A stretch of DNA of 64,000 nt from Hymenobacter translucens. GTDB taxonomy: Bacteria; Bacteroidota; Bacteroidia; Cytophagales; Hymenobacteraceae. The notes below the pieces were generated by a model. The model was not told the DNA's origin. It saw only the letters and a program-made list of their open reading frames with translations, and did no database searches. Location of the stretch: NCBI RefSeq assembly GCF_020685205.1, contig NZ_JAJERB010000005.1, positions 248,001-312,000 of the forward strand, in the 5' to 3' direction. This document shows, in pieces, positions 8,470 to 17,748 of this stretch. The position numbers and the translations under genes are program-made. The number at the start of each line of letters is the position of its first letter. Position 1 is the stretch's first letter.

Positions 8470-9696
8470 TTAAGCCGATACTGCCTCAGCCACGTAGTCA
8501 GCCAGGTACTCATAGCGGGGCATCAGCTGCCCGCTGCGGGCAATGGTAGCCCGCTCAATCACCGCGTCGTCATCGCCGCTGAGCAGGTGCGGAAACACGT
8601 TGTCGAGCAGCTGGCGGCCGAAGTCCCGGGAGGCGTTGCGGGGCAGTTCGCAGGGCAGGTTATCCACTGCCATGATGGTGATGTTGTTGGTCCGTGAATA
8701 CGGCGCTTCCAGCTCCCCGGTCTGCGGGTTATAGTCGAATACCGGGTCCGAGATGCTGCTGCTGCGCTTGGTGCAGGGAATAGAGCCGTCTACATCGCAT
8801 GTGACGTCGGCAATGGTGTCGATGCGGAAGTCAGGACGGCGGGTATCGGCTTCGGAGAACAGCTGCGGGGCGCTGGGGTGCCAGTAGGCGCAGGCAATGA
8901 GCAGGTCGGTAACGGGCAGAAACTTTCCGAAAGTGGACTGATAAAGGTGGGGGTTGCGGTGAAAATCAGGCGTATCCCAGACGCGGCCGTCGCGGCGGGC
9001 GTTGTAGTCGGAGGAGCCGAGCTGGGCATAAACCGGTTCGGTAAAGGTAAGGTAGAGGTAGTCGTAGACGCTCACCTTGCGGATGCCCATGCGGTTAAGC
9101 ACTTCCAGCGCCCCCTGGGCCACGCGCCCCGAGCCCGTCACGGCAATCTTGATGGGCGGCAGGGCCCGCACCTTAAAGTACTCCTCCTGCATGTCGTCCA
9201 TGTCGACGCACTGCCAGGCGGGCTTCAGCTCGTAGAGGCCATGCTTGCGCCCGTAGGTGAGTAGCCCGTTGTAGGCCCCCACGATGCCGGCATAGCGCCC
9301 GAAGGCGACGATCCGCTCGCCCTGCTCGTTGGTGAGCAGCTCATAGTCGACCAGGGTAATATTCTTGGCCAGCACCTGCCGGAGCAGCTCCCGGTTGGCG
9401 GGCTGCTTTTTCACGGTATGGGAGAAGAACAGGTAAGTCTTGTTCGGAATCAGCTGGTTGACCGGCACCTCCTTCACGCCCATCAGAATGTCGCAGTCCG
9501 ACAGATCGGGACGCACGTCGATGCCCAGGTCGCGGTATTCCTGGTCGGCGTAGCTGCGAATCTCACTGCTTTGCACCACCACTTCCAGTCCGTCGAAGGT
9601 TGCCTGCGCTTCCACGCACTTTTTGGGCGTCAGGGGCACGCGCCGGTCGGGAGGAGTTTTTCCTTCGCGGATGATGCCAATTTTAACTTTTTTCAT
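8470..9696 (-). CDS. NAD(P)-dependent oxidoreductase, alanine dehydrogenase / saccharopine dehydrogenase type
   Basis: 408 residues. The N-terminus MKKVKIGIIREGKTPPDRRVPLTP matches the AlaDH/PNT N-terminal domain, which also occurs in lysine-forming saccharopine dehydrogenase. A Rossmann-type segment follows (IKIAVTGSGRVAQGALEVL), then DVTCDVDGSIPCT and a C-terminal helical region. The choice between alanine dehydrogenase and LYS1-like activity cannot be made here; in Bacteroidota such proteins are usually left as NAD(P)-dependent oxidoreductase. The start at 9696 is used because the promoter element TAGTTTTG lies upstream of it, inside the longer frame that begins at 9756. It is divergent from gcvP. 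Confidence 0.8.
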   Translation of the reverse strand: MKKVKIGIIREGKTPPDRRVPLTPKKCVEAQATFDGLEVVVQSSEIRSYADQEYRDLGIDVRPDLSDCDILMGVKEVPVNQLIPNKTYLFFSHTVKKQPANRELLRQVLAKNITLVDYELLTNEQGERIVAFGRYAGIVGAYNGLLTYGRKHGLYELKPAWQCVDMDDMQEEYFKVRALPPIKIAVTGSGRVAQGALEVLNRMGIRKVSVYDYLYLTFTEPVYAQLGSSDYNARRDGRVWDTPDFHRNPHLYQSTFGKFLPVTDLLIACAYWHPSAPQLFSEADTRRPDFRIDTIADVTCDVDGSIPCTKRSSSISDPVFDYNPQTGELEAPYSRTNNITIMAVDNLPCELPRNASRDFGRQLLDNVFPHLLSGDDDAVIERATIARSGQLMPRYEYLADYVAEAVSA

Positions 9697-9732
9697 CGGA
9701 GTGGGGTTTGGGGTAGGCGGGCCGAAGTAAGA

Positions 9733-9740
9733 CAAAACTA
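9733..9740 (-). promoter_or_regulatory. -7 element of the oxidoreductase gene
   Basis: TAGTTTTG on the minus strand matches TAnnTTTG, about 37 bases before the chosen ATG. No clear TTG -33 element at the right distance. It also argues against the longer reading frame starting at 9756. Confidence 0.55.
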
Positions 9741-9777
9741 CGGCTTCTGCGGCCAATGCCGCATCGGCTTTTCACCT

Positions 9778-9785
9778 TACCTTTG
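9778..9785 (+). promoter_or_regulatory. -7 element of gcvP
   Basis: TACCTTTG is a perfect TAnnTTTG. It predicts a leader of roughly 110 bases before the ATG at 9902. I could not recognise a glycine riboswitch in that leader. Confidence 0.55.
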
Positions 9786-9901
9786 CTCTACGCGCACAGC
9801 GCGTTAAGTCCATTTTTCCGGGATTCATCCCATTCTGGTGCCCTGGCAGCCGGCCCTGGCCTTTTCATTACCCTGCACTTTCTCATTCTCACCCTTCTTC
9901 T

Positions 9902-12832
9902 ATGCTTTTGAAAACCAAGCCAGCCGATGTTTTCGTGGACCGTCACAACGGCCCTGATGCCCAAGCCGTAGCCGAGATGCTGCGCGTAGTTGGCGTCGAT
10001 TCCATCGAGCAGCTGATTGACGAAACCGTGCCGGCGGCCATCCGCCTCAAGCGGGAGCTGAACCTGCCGGCGGCCCTCACCGAGCGGGCCTTCCTGGCCA
10101 AGTTCAAGCAGATTGCCGGTCAGAACAAGATCTTTAAAAACTACATCGGCCTGGGCTACCACGACACGTCCCTGCCGGCCGTGATTCAGCGCAACATCCT
10201 GGAAAACCCGGGGTGGTACACCGCCTACACGCCCTATCAGGCCGAAATTGCCCAGGGCCGCCTCGAAGCCCTGATCAACTACCAGACCATGGTCATTGAC
10301 CTGACGGGCCTGGAAATTGCCAATGCCTCCCTGCTCGACGAAGGAACGGCCGCCGCCGAGGTGCTGAACATGTTCCACTCCCAGAGCAAGAAGAAGAACG
10401 CTACCCGGTTCTTCGTTTCGGAGCAGGTGCTTCCCCAGACCATCGACGTGCTCCGCACCCGGGCTACCCCGCTGGGCATTGAGCTGGTCGTGGGTGACCA
10501 CCGCCAGGCCGACCTCACCGACGAGGCCCTGTTCGGTGCCATGCTGCAGTACCCCGCCGCCGACGGCGCCGTGTACGACTACACCGACTTCATCAGCAAG
10601 GCCCACGACAACGGCCTGTTCGTCAGCGTGGCCGCCGACCTGATGGCCCTGACTTTGCTCACTCCTCCCGGTGAGATGGGTGCCGACGCCTGCGTGGGCA
10701 ACTCTCAGCGCTTTGGCGTACCGATGGGCTACGGCGGCCCCCACGCCGGCTTCCTGGCTACCAAGGATGCCTTTAAGCGCGTCATCCCCGGCCGCATCAT
10801 CGGGCAGAGCATCGACGCAACCGGCAATAAGGCCTACCGCATGGCTTTGCAGACCCGGGAGCAGCACATCCGCCGTGAAAAAGCTACCTCCAATATCTGC
10901 ACCGCCCAGGTACTGCTGAGCGTGCTGGCCGGCATGTTTGCCGTCTACCACGGTCCGGAGCGCCTGCGTCAGTTTGCCGCCAACATCCATGCCCATGCCC
11001 AGCTGCTGGAAGCCGAGCTGAACGCTTTGGGCCTCGACCAGCGTAACGAGTTCTACTTCGACACGCTGGACATCAAGCTGGAAAGCCCCGAGCTGCAGGC
11101 TGCCATTAAACAGGAAGCCGAAGCCGCCGGCATCAACTTCCGGTACTTCGAGGAGCACGGTTCGGCCCGCGTAGGCATCTCCCTGCACCAGAACACCGAC
11201 GTTGAGGACGTGGCCGACATCGTGGCCGTGTTTGCCAAGGTGCTGGGTAAGAATGCTAAAGCGGAGCTGACGCTGCCTGGGGAAGTAACGGTAAACTGGG
11301 CCGAGAGCCTGATTCGCCAGAGTGAGTACCTCACCCACCCGATCTTCAACAGCCACCATGCTGAGCACGAGATTCTGCGCTACATGAAGCACCTTGAGAA
11401 CAAGGACGTGTCGCTGGCGCACTCCATGATTCCGCTGGGCTCGTGCACAATGAAGCTCAACGCCACCGCCGAGATGATTCCGGTGACCTGGCCGGAAATC
11501 GGCTCCCTCCACCCCTTCGCCCCGCGTGAGCAGGCCAAGGGCTACACCCAGATCTTCAACGACCTGGAAAGCTGGCTGTGCGAGGTGACCGGCTTCGCGG
11601 CCGTGAGCCTGCAGCCCAACTCGGGCGCCCAGGGCGAATACGCCGGTCTGCTGGTTATCCGCGCCTACCACGAAGGCCGGGGCCACGGCCACCGCAACAT
11701 TGCCCTGATTCCGGCTTCGGCCCACGGCACTAATCCCGCCTCGGCCGTTATGGCCGGCATGCAGGTGGTAGTCGTGAAAAGCACTGAGGATGGCAACATC
11801 GATGTAGCCGACCTGAAAGCCAAAGCCGAGCAGCACGCCGATAACCTCTCGTGCCTGATGGTGACGTACCCGAGCACGCACGGCGTGTACGAGGAAACCA
11901 TCATCGATATCTGCAACACCATCCACCAGCACGGTGGCCGGGTGTACATGGATGGCGCCAACATGAACGCCCAGGTGGGCCTGACCTCGCCGGCTACCAT
12001 CGGGGCCGACGTGTGCCACCTGAACCTGCACAAAACTTTCTGCATCCCCCACGGCGGCGGTGGCCCCGGCGTTGGTCCCATCGGCGTGGTTGCCGATCTG
12101 GCTCCTTACCTGCCCGGCCATGCGGTGGTGGAAGTAGGCCACGAGAAAGCCATTGGTGCCGTTTCGGCGGCTCCCTGGGGCTCGGCCAGCATTCTGCCTA
12201 TCTCTTACGCCTACATCTCGATGATGGGCGGTGAGGGGCTGAAGCGCGCCACGCAGATTGCCATTCTGAACGCCAACTACATCAAGGCCCGCCTCGAGGA
12301 GCACTACCCCGTGCTGTACTCGGGCAAGAACGGCCGCTGCGCCCACGAGATGATCCTGGATTGCCGGCAGTTCAAGAAGGCCGGTATCGAGGTGGAGGAC
12401 TTGGCCAAGCGCCTGATGGACTATGGCTACCATGCACCCACCGTGTCGTTCCCGGTAGCGGGTACGCTGATGGTGGAGCCGACCGAATCGGAAAGCAAAG
12501 AGGAGCTGGACCGCTTCTGCGAGGCTATGATTTCGATTCGGGAGGAAGTGCGGGCCGTGGAAGAAGGCCGCGCCGACGCCAAGAACAACGTGCTCAAGCA
12601 TGCGCCCCACACGGCAGCCGTGGTGATGAGCGAAACCTGGGACCGGCCCTACACCCGGGAGCAGGCTGTTTATCCGAGTGCGTTTGCCCGCGCCGCCAAG
12701 TTCTGGCCCTCGGTATCGCGCATCGACTCGGCCTTTGGTGATCGGAACCTGATCTGCGCCTGCACCCCGATTGAGGCTTACGCCGATGAGCCGGAGCACG
12801 AGGTAAAAGTAGACGCTGCGCCCTCGCACTAA
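9902..12832 (+). CDS. gcvP: Glycine dehydrogenase (decarboxylating), P-protein
   Basis: 976 residues, the full length of the fused (alpha plus beta) P-protein of the glycine cleavage system. It is a PLP enzyme that decarboxylates glycine and transfers the aminomethyl group to lipoylated H-protein. The N-terminal half starts with [17 protein letters not shown]; the PLP-binding C-terminal half carries the conserved [16 protein letters not shown], where Lys711 is the expected Schiff-base lysine. No gcvH or gcvT is next to it, which is common in Bacteroidota. Lipoylation links it to lipA at 14.2 kb. A strong bidirectional terminator follows. Confidence 0.97.
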   Translation: MLLKTKPADVFVDRHNGPDAQAVAEMLRVVGVDSIEQLIDETVPAAIRLKRELNLPAALTERAFLAKFKQIAGQNKIFKNYIGLGYHDTSLPAVIQRNILENPGWYTAYTPYQAEIAQGRLEALINYQTMVIDLTGLEIANASLLDEGTAAAEVLNMFHSQSKKKNATRFFVSEQVLPQTIDVLRTRATPLGIELVVGDHRQADLTDEALFGAMLQYPAADGAVYDYTDFISKAHDNGLFVSVAADLMALTLLTPPGEMGADACVGNSQRFGVPMGYGGPHAGFLATKDAFKRVIPGRIIGQSIDATGNKAYRMALQTREQHIRREKATSNICTAQVLLSVLAGMFAVYHGPERLRQFAANIHAHAQLLEAELNALGLDQRNEFYFDTLDIKLESPELQAAIKQEAEAAGINFRYFEEHGSARVGISLHQNTDVEDVADIVAVFAKVLGKNAKAELTLPGEVTVNWAESLIRQSEYLTHPIFNSHHAEHEILRYMKHLENKDVSLAHSMIPLGSCTMKLNATAEMIPVTWPEIGSLHPFAPREQAKGYTQIFNDLESWLCEVTGFAAVSLQPNSGAQGEYAGLLVIRAYHEGRGHGHRNIALIPASAHGTNPASAVMAGMQVVVVKSTEDGNIDVADLKAKAEQHADNLSCLMVTYPSTHGVYEETIIDICNTIHQHGGRVYMDGANMNAQVGLTSPATIGADVCHLNLHKTFCIPHGGGGPGVGPIGVVADLAPYLPGHAVVEVGHEKAIGAVSAAPWGSASILPISYAYISMMGGEGLKRATQIAILNANYIKARLEEHYPVLYSGKNGRCAHEMILDCRQFKKAGIEVEDLAKRLMDYGYHAPTVSFPVAGTLMVEPTESESKEELDRFCEAMISIREEVRAVEEGRADAKNNVLKHAPHTAAVVMSETWDRPYTREQAVYPSAFARAAKFWPSVSRIDSAFGDRNLICACTPIEAYADEPEHEVKVDAAPSH

Positions 12833-12852
12833 CCTGCGCGGAATGCCGCAAC

Positions 12853-12887
12853 AAAAAAGCCCGGAACCTACGGTTCCGGGCTTTTTT
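12853..12887. terminator. Bidirectional terminator
   Basis: AAAAAAGCCCGGAACC and GGTTCCGGGCTTTTTT pair around a 3-base loop, ending gcvP and the converging SH3-domain gene. Confidence 0.92.
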
Positions 12888-12930
12888 ATGGGGTTACTGC
12901 ACTAGCAGCGCAACCCCTCAGGGCATCAGA

Positions 12931-13224
12931 TCAACGGTCCGGAAAGCAGGTCCGGTACATGTACCCATTCATCACCTTTCCATCCCTGGTTACCCGGGCC
13001 TTCACGAAGTAGGCATCTACGGTGTCCATGACCTGGACTTCGCTGCCGGCGGCAACGGTGGTCAGCTGCGGCGAGGTTTTCGTCATTCCGTCGTAGAGAA
13101 TGCACTCCACAATGGCATTGTGGGCCACGGGGCCACGGTCAGCTTTGGAGGTACGGCCTTCATTGGCGGCGCTGCAGGAAGCAAGAAGGGTCAAGCTGCA
13201 GAGAGAGAGGAAAAGTCGGTTCAT
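12931..13224 (-). CDS. Small lipoprotein with SH3-like domain
   Basis: 97 residues. Lipoprotein signal MNRLFLSLCSLTLLASC with Cys at residue 17, then after a short linker a compact beta-domain (GPVAHNAIVECILYDGM, TVAAGSEVQVMDTVDAYFVKA, NGYMYRTCF) that reads as a bacterial SH3 domain. Two further cysteines (in VECIL and RTCF) may form a disulfide. Such proteins bind wall or other envelope ligands, but here the ligand is unknown. Transcribed alone, divergent from the DUF4136 lipoprotein. Confidence 0.75.
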   Translation of the reverse strand: MNRLFLSLCSLTLLASCSAANEGRTSKADRGPVAHNAIVECILYDGMTKTSPQLTTVAAGSEVQVMDTVDAYFVKARVTRDGKVMNGYMYRTCFPDR

Positions 13225-13338
13225 AGCACGGGTTTAGGCTCCTGAAGATAGCGGAGTTTTCAGGTGAAAATGAATAGATCATAAAAAATCCTGCCTGACC
13301 GGCGCTGAAGCTATTCGCCGGGAACGTTGCCGGAGCCT

Positions 13339-13359
13339 GCTCTGTTTACTAAACAGAGC
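13339..13359. promoter_or_regulatory. 21-bp perfect palindrome, possible operator
   Basis: GCTCTGTTTA, a central C, and TAAACAGAGC form a perfect inverted repeat in the divergent promoter region between the SH3 lipoprotein (start 13224) and the DUF4136 lipoprotein (start 13437). The single-base centre makes an RNA hairpin less likely than a dimeric repressor site. A following A-run does not fit a terminator on this strand. Confidence 0.45.
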
Positions 13360-13436
13360 TAAAAAAGGGGGTCTCAGCCTTCCCAGGCAAATTTACCGAC
13401 CCCTCAGGCTCCTCACTAACCTATCGAATAATCGCC

Positions 13437-14036
13437 ATGAACGTAATCACCCGCTTTCTTGCCCGACCGGTTGCTATGGCAGCCGTTGGTCTTTCCCTGT
13501 TGCTGGGCGTTACCAGTTGCGCTTCTTCCGCCCGGGTGGGCGTAACCTCGGATTTCGACCATTCCGTCAACTTCCGCAACTACAAAACCTGGGCCTGGTA
13601 CCCGCAGCAGCCCACCGATACGGAAGGTGGTCCGGCCAAAGGCTACGACTCCTTTCTCGACAAGCGCCTGCGCACGGCAGTAGAGTCGGAGATGGTGAAG
13701 AAAGGCCTGACCCGCGTGGAGAAAAACCCGGATGTGTATGTTGCCTACAACGCCAAAGTTGAAGACAAACAGCGCATCGACCCGTACTACAACTCGCCCT
13801 TCGCTTACCGCTACGCCTACTATGGGATGGGCCGCACAATGTCGCCCGTTACCGACTACAAAGCCGGCTCGGTTATCATCGACATCATTGATGCCAAGCG
13901 CAAAGAACTCGCCTGGCGCGGCTACGGACAGGCCCAGGTAGACCAGCAGACTATTTCCGAGCCGGAAGTCTTCCACATTGTGGGCGGCATTCTGAGCACC
14001 TATCCTCCGCAGGATAACACCGCTGACCGCCGCTAA
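13437..14036 (+). CDS. DUF4136 lipoprotein
   Basis: 199 residues. Signal ends at the lipobox GVTSC (Cys near 28). The mature part has the DUF4136 pattern: a start resembling VTSDFDHSVNFRNYKTWAWY, DSFLDKRLRTAVESEMVKKG, NPDVYVAYNAKVEDK, and the later strand SVIIDIIDAKRKELAWRGYG. Family members are periplasmic-facing lipoproteins of unknown function. Monocistronic, with a terminator just downstream and the 21-bp palindrome about 80 bases upstream. Confidence 0.88.
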   Translation: MNVITRFLARPVAMAAVGLSLLLGVTSCASSARVGVTSDFDHSVNFRNYKTWAWYPQQPTDTEGGPAKGYDSFLDKRLRTAVESEMVKKGLTRVEKNPDVYVAYNAKVEDKQRIDPYYNSPFAYRYAYYGMGRTMSPVTDYKAGSVIIDIIDAKRKELAWRGYGQAQVDQQTISEPEVFHIVGGILSTYPPQDNTADRR

Positions 14037-14058
14037 ACTGCCGTCAGCTCTCAATCGA

Positions 14059-14092
14059 CAAAAAGCCTCTCCCAGCCAGGAGGGGCTTTTTT
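14059..14092. terminator. Bidirectional terminator
   Basis: AAAAGCCTCTCC and GGAGGGGCTTTTTT pair (one G-T) around a 6-base loop. It can end the DUF4136 gene and, on the other strand, lipA. Confidence 0.85.
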
Positions 14093-14110
14093 CATGCCCC
14101 GGGTAACGCA

Positions 14111-14150
14111 GAACCGCCCCGCGGCTCGGAAGCCACGGGGCGGTTCTTTT
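14111..14150 (+). terminator. Second GC-rich hairpin with T-run
   Basis: GAACCGCCCCG pairs with CGGGGCGGTTC, with an inner GGCT/AGCC pairing after one mismatch, followed by TTTT. It sits between the first terminator and the end of lipA, so the region is doubly insulated. Confidence 0.65.
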
Positions 14151-14168
14151 GGCGTTTTTGGCGGCAAC

Positions 14169-15071
14169 CTAGATGGGCACGTTCACGTGCCGCTCGGCGT
14201 GGTAGGAGCTGCGTACCAGCGGGCCGCTTTCCACGTACTTCAGGCCGCGGGCCAGGCCCTCTTCCCGGTAGTGGGCAAACAGGTCGGGGTGAATAAACTC
14301 GGCTACTTCGAGGTGGCGCTTGGTAGGCTGCAGGTACTGGCCCAGGGTCAGGATGTCGAGCCCGTTTACGACGAGGTCGTCCATGGCCTTATACACTTCC
14401 TCCGGCTTTTCGCCCAGCCCCAGCATAATGCCCGATTTGGTGCGCTTGCCGGCATCCTTGGTGCGACGGATCTGCTCCAGGCTACGGTCGTACTTGGCCT
14501 GGGGACGAACCAGGCGGTACAGGCTGCCCACGGTTTCCACATTGTGCGACACCACTTCCTGCCCGCCGGCAATCATGGTATCCAACGCAGCCCAGTTCGC
14601 CTTCACGTCCGGAATCAGGGTCTCAATGGTAGTAGCGGGGGAAAGCTGCTTGATGCGCACCACCGTTTCGTGCCAGATGCTGGCGCCCCGGTCTTTGAGT
14701 TCGTCGCGGTTTACGGAGGTAATGACGGCGTGCTTGACGCCCATCAGCTGAATGGCTTCGGCCACCCGGCGGGGCTCATCGGTATCGTATTCGGTGGGGC
14801 GGCCGGTGGCCACGGCGCAGAACGAGCAGGAGCGCGTGCACACGTTGCCCAGAATCATAAAGGTAGCCGTACCGGCTCCCCAGCACTCGCCCATGTTCGG
14901 ACAGTTGCCGCTCTCGCAGATTGTGTGGAGCTTATGCTCATCCACCAGGCGGCGTACGCTGGCGTACTCCGGGCCCACCGGGAGCTTTACCCGCAGCCAG
15001 TCGGGCTTGCGGGGACGCGCCGGAGCCGCAGCTTCGGGCTGAATTACAGGCAACATCAGCAGATCATCCAT
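14169..15071 (-). CDS. lipA: Lipoyl synthase
   Basis: 300 residues, normal length. Radical SAM enzyme that inserts two sulfurs into octanoyl-lipoyl domains, supplying lipoate for 2-oxo acid dehydrogenases and the glycine cleavage system, all of which appear in this window. It shows the auxiliary cluster [12 protein letters not shown] (Cys 52, 57, 63), the radical SAM cluster CTRSCSFC (Cys 78, 82, 85) and the C-terminal RSSYHAE, whose first Ser is the auxiliary-cluster ligand. No lipB beside it. Short repeat units of the GTTGTC type lie 12 bases upstream of the start codon. Confidence 0.97.
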   Translation of the reverse strand: MDDLLMLPVIQPEAAAPARPRKPDWLRVKLPVGPEYASVRRLVDEHKLHTICESGNCPNMGECWGAGTATFMILGNVCTRSCSFCAVATGRPTEYDTDEPRRVAEAIQLMGVKHAVITSVNRDELKDRGASIWHETVVRIKQLSPATTIETLIPDVKANWAALDTMIAGGQEVVSHNVETVGSLYRLVRPQAKYDRSLEQIRRTKDAGKRTKSGIMLGLGEKPEEVYKAMDDLVVNGLDILTLGQYLQPTKRHLEVAEFIHPDLFAHYREEGLARGLKYVESGPLVRSSYHAERHVNVPI

Positions 15072-15082
15072 GCTGCAAAAAT

Positions 15083-15117
15083 AGTCGTTAGTTGTCAGTT
15101 GGCAGTTGTTCGTTGGT
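15083..15117. repeat. Interspersed GTTGTCA/GTTGTTC-type repeat
   Basis: A run of near-repeated 7-base units (GTTAGTTGTCAGTTGGCAG, then TTGTTCGTTGG). The same unit pattern occurs at 18831-18863, inside the linker of the fused E1 gene. It looks like a short dispersed intergenic repeat family; the copy number in the genome is not visible here. Confidence 0.6.
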
Positions 15118-15177
15118 GCTTAAACCGCTTCGGCGAACAAATGCTTTCCGCTTTCAACCACGCTGTGCCTGTCTGTA

Positions 15178-15963
15178 CTAGTTCCGGTGCCCCAGGTAGA
15201 TGGTGAGGTAAACCGAAGGAAAGAAATTCGTGCTCAGGCGGGAGTCGGGCTCCAGCCGGTCGCGCAGAATGGTGAGGCGCTTGGTATAGGCCTCGAACAG
15301 AAAACCGGTTTCGACCCCGGCCACGGCCTCGCGGTAACGTCCGTACTCAAAGCTCAGCGCCCCGCGCAGGTGGGCACCGATGTTGGGCTTGGTTTCGGAG
15401 ATACCCGAAAACACCGGCGAGCGGTCAAGTACCTTTTCAAGCTTGGTGTGCGTGTCCGGGTTGTACTGCTCGGAGCGGATATCCTCCGGCGACAACGCAT
15501 GGCCTCCGCTGTCGCGCAGGGTATAATCGTAGGTGATATAGTAAGGCATGAGCAGCCCGATGGAAGGGCCGGCGCCAACGAGGCCGTTCACCTGTACTCC
15601 GGAGTCGGGGGCTTTTCGGAAGATGACGCGCTGCAGGCCCACCGACGGGCGAAGCACGAACAGGTAGTTGGTCTTTCCCATTACAACCGAGCCTCCGCTG
15701 TTGGTTACGAAGTGCTGCTCCTTGGGGTGCTTTACTTCCACGCCTTCCACGCCCCAGAAGCGGGACCACTGCTCATTGAGTACGCGGGTTGAGCGCACGG
15801 AAACGCCACCGATCAGGCCACCCTGGGTGTTGAAGTTAACCCCGTAAGTAAACTCCTTGCCAAACGTAGGCGAGTCGCTGCCGCTGGCCGACTGTGCCTG
15901 CGCAGACGGGGCTGCGGCTAAGCCACTTACCAAAAAAAGGCCGAATATGGATAATTTGCGCAC
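15178..15963 (-). CDS. Secreted outer-membrane-like hypothetical protein
   Basis: 262 residues from a GTG at 15963, whose product begins with a good signal peptide (VRKLSIFGLFLVSGLAAAPSAQAQ, cleavage after AQAQ). An in-frame ATG at 16053 would add a 30-residue tail ahead of the signal and lies at or above a TAAATTTA promoter-like element (16050-16043), so GTG is preferred. The mature protein alternates hydrophobic and polar residues (FTYGVNFNTQGGLIGGVSV, VNGLVGAGPSIGLL, FPSVYLTIYLGH at the end), typical of outer-membrane beta-barrels. Function unknown. Divergent from the OsmC gene. Confidence 0.65.
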   Translation of the reverse strand: MRKLSIFGLFLVSGLAAAPSAQAQSASGSDSPTFGKEFTYGVNFNTQGGLIGGVSVRSTRVLNEQWSRFWGVEGVEVKHPKEQHFVTNSGGSVVMGKTNYLFVLRPSVGLQRVIFRKAPDSGVQVNGLVGAGPSIGLLMPYYITYDYTLRDSGGHALSPEDIRSEQYNPDTHTKLEKVLDRSPVFSGISETKPNIGAHLRGALSFEYGRYREAVAGVETGFLFEAYTKRLTILRDRLEPDSRLSTNFFPSVYLTIYLGHRN

Positions 15964-16074
15964 AGCCTGCGAAAAAGCTAAAGTAGAGAAAGAAACCAGG
16001 GTTGGTGCGGGCTGAAAGACCGCCCAGCCTAAAGTACGTAAATTTACCACCATTGTCTTGCCATCCTTCTGATT

Positions 16075-16479
16075 ATGACCACTGCTACCGCCCGTTACAA
16101 CGGCCAACTCCGCACCGAAGCCACGCACACAGCCTCTGGTGCCCAGATACTCTCCGACGCCCCCGTCGATAACCACGGCCGGGGCGAGGCCTTCTCCCCC
16201 ACCGACCTGGTCAGCACTGCCCTGGGCACCTGTATGATGACCATTATGGGCATTGCCGCCGCCCGGCTGGGGCTGGAGTTGACCGGCACTACGTTCGACG
16301 TAACCAAGCACATGGCGGCCGAGCCCCGGCGCATCGCCCAGATTGACCTGCAGTTCCGACTGCCGGCCACCCTCAGCGCCAAAGAGCGCACGATCCTGGA
16401 AAATGCTGCCCGCACCTGTCCGGTAGCCTTAAGCCTGAACCCCGAAATCCGGCAGGAGGTTCAGTTCCGGTACGAGTAG
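16075..16479 (+). CDS. OsmC family peroxiredoxin-like protein
   Basis: 134 residues, normal for OsmC/Ohr. The two family cysteines are present: Cys53 in LGTCMMTIMG and Cys113 in ARTCPVALSL. The arrangement is closer to the YhfA/OsmC-like branch than to classical Ohr, judging from FSPTDLVSTALGTC. Members reduce organic hydroperoxides or act in thiol metabolism. Its neighbour across the hairpin is the bacilliredoxin ytxJ, another thiol-redox gene, but on the opposite strand. Confidence 0.9.
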   Translation: MTTATARYNGQLRTEATHTASGAQILSDAPVDNHGRGEAFSPTDLVSTALGTCMMTIMGIAAARLGLELTGTTFDVTKHMAAEPRRIAQIDLQFRLPATLSAKERTILENAARTCPVALSLNPEIRQEVQFRYE

Positions 16480-16489
16480 CAGGAAGGGA

Positions 16490-16551
16490 AAATGAGGCGC
16501 AGTTAGTCGGGATGTGCCGATAGGGGCATCCCGACTAACTGCGCCTCATTT
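16490..16551. terminator. Unusually long perfect hairpin between convergent genes
   Basis: Arms of 25 bp (16490-16514 and 16527-16551) match perfectly around a 12-base loop. The minus strand continues with TTTTCCC and the plus strand with a T-rich tail, so it probably ends both osmC-type and ytxJ transcripts. The arms are far longer than the other terminators here. Confidence 0.75.
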
Positions 16552-16552
16552 A

Positions 16553-16900
16553 CTATTTTACCAGTCCTTTCACCTCGCTTAGGCGGATGCCCATGTGGGA
16601 GGCATCGTAGCGGCACTCTCCGTCCTGGATCAGCAGCAGCTGGGGCGACTCGTGCCGGACCCCGAACCGCTCGGCAATTTCGCCGGAGATGGGACGGTAG
16701 CGGAGCAGGTCGAGGTAATATAGCTTGGCTTCGGCAGGCAAATCAGCCTCCGGCCATTGCCGCTCCAGCTTGCTCTTGGCCGCCGCGCTGATCGAGCAGG
16801 ACGTGCTGTGCTTGAAAATCAACACCGGATGCTCGTGCGATTCCTGCACAAGGGCATCCAACTGTTCTACTTGGGTAAGAGGCTGCCAGGGGGTGGACAT
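16553..16900 (-). CDS. ytxJ: Bacilliredoxin YtxJ (bacillithiol-system protein)
   Basis: 115 residues with a thioredoxin fold. The motif HSTSCSISAAAKSKLE (Cys35) matches the monothiol YtxJ family, which reduces mixed disulfides between proteins and bacillithiol; Bacteroidota make bacillithiol. Later elements LYYLDLLRYRPIS and GVRHESPQLLLI (cis-Pro region) fit the fold. Lies 9 bases downstream of a small secreted-protein gene on the same strand. Confidence 0.88.
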   Translation of the reverse strand: MSTPWQPLTQVEQLDALVQESHEHPVLIFKHSTSCSISAAAKSKLERQWPEADLPAEAKLYYLDLLRYRPISGEIAERFGVRHESPQLLLIQDGECRYDASHMGIRLSEVKGLVK

Positions 16901-16909
16901 AGACTGAGA

Positions 16910-17251
16910 TTATTCCTTAGGGACTTTGGTTTCCTTTTTCTTGGTCCGGACGCGGGCGGCCCCATAGGTCGGGTCGCTTACCCGCGGGGTGCCGGTATTG
17001 TCAAACTGGTAGGTTTCGCGGCCGTCTTCCACGTGGGCCTCCTGCCCGCCGTCGCCCCGCTTGAGGTCGATCCGGCTGACGTCGAGGTGGGACTCTTTGT
17101 AATCGGCTTTGTGCTTGGCATCGTACTCCCTGGCGTCGCGCAGGGCTTTGCGGGTTTCCGCCCGTATCTGGGCAGGACTCAGGTGCTGGATCTGGGCCAT
17201 GGAGGCCGTGGCAATCAACAGCAGGAGAAGGGTAGTAAGTACTTGGCGCAT
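16910..17251 (-). CDS. Small secreted hypothetical protein
   Basis: 113 residues. Signal peptide MRQVLTTLLLLLIATASMAQ, then a charged, hydrophilic mature part rich in Lys, Glu and Asp with no cysteines (AQIRAETRKALRDAREYD, ending TKKKETKVPKE). I do not recognise it. The 9-base spacing to ytxJ suggests co-transcription, but a functional link is not evident. Confidence 0.6.
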   Translation of the reverse strand: MRQVLTTLLLLLIATASMAQIQHLSPAQIRAETRKALRDAREYDAKHKADYKESHLDVSRIDLKRGDGGQEAHVEDGRETYQFDNTGTPRVSDPTYGAARVRTKKKETKVPKE

Positions 17252-17424
17252 AGGCAGACAGTTAAACAGCTTGTATGGACAGGGTACGTACGCGCCGAAA
17301 GGTGCCCGGCGCCGGCTTCAATTAACCTTGTACGTAAAACTCCGATTCGGGGCCGGAGTTTAAGCCCGCATTGTCAGAGGCCGCCGGAAACGCCCCCTAA
17401 ACCGGTGAAATAAGCTTGACAGAA

Positions 17425-17748
17425 TCAAAAGGGCAGCGGAATTCCGAGAAACGAGCGGTATCCCACCTTTTTTTTCAGTCGTCGCCGCTCGTACTTTTCT
17501 TTTTTAAGCAGGCCGTTCTTGTCGTAGCTGTTGCGCTGCACCTTCAACTCGGTTTTCTCGTTGCTCGTCACCGTGCCGTCAGCGTTTTCGTCGCCTTTGG
17601 GTTTGAGCACACCGCGCTTCACCTTGGGCTGAGACGGCCCCTGAGGCGTAGGCAGCCGGTACGGGTGGCAGGATACGGACAGCAGCAGCCCACTCAGCAG
17701 CAGCAACCCAACCGAGCGCACCACCCAATGCCAGAAAGATGAGTTCAT
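17425..17748 (-). CDS. Small basic lipoprotein
   Basis: 107 residues. Signal with lipobox LLSVSC (Cys27). The mature part is very basic and low in hydrophobics (KVKRGVLKPKGDENADG, KNGLLKKEKYERRRLKKK). It contains DENADGTVTSNEK, which is reminiscent of a calcium-binding loop, but this is weak. No family recognised. The 173-base spacer to the next gene suggests a separate transcript. Confidence 0.6.
   Translation of the reverse strand: MNSSFWHWVVRSVGLLLLSGLLLSVSCHPYRLPTPQGPSQPKVKRGVLKPKGDENADGTVTSNEKTELKVQRNSYDKNGLLKKEKYERRRLKKKVGYRSFLGIPLPF

Noticed and set aside
9786..9901. Possible glycine riboswitch in the gcvP leader
   Set aside because: I looked for the paired-aptamer core and found no convincing stems in about 115 bases, too short for the usual tandem aptamer.
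9788..12829. 1013-codon open frame on the minus strand
   Set aside because: It is exactly antisense to gcvP and its translation is His/Val/Gly/Arg-rich with no domain; it arises from strong third-position GC in the real gene.
15964..16053. ATG at 16053 as start of the outer-membrane-like gene
   Set aside because: It would place 30 residues before a normal signal peptide and coincides with a promoter-like element; the GTG at 15963 fits better.
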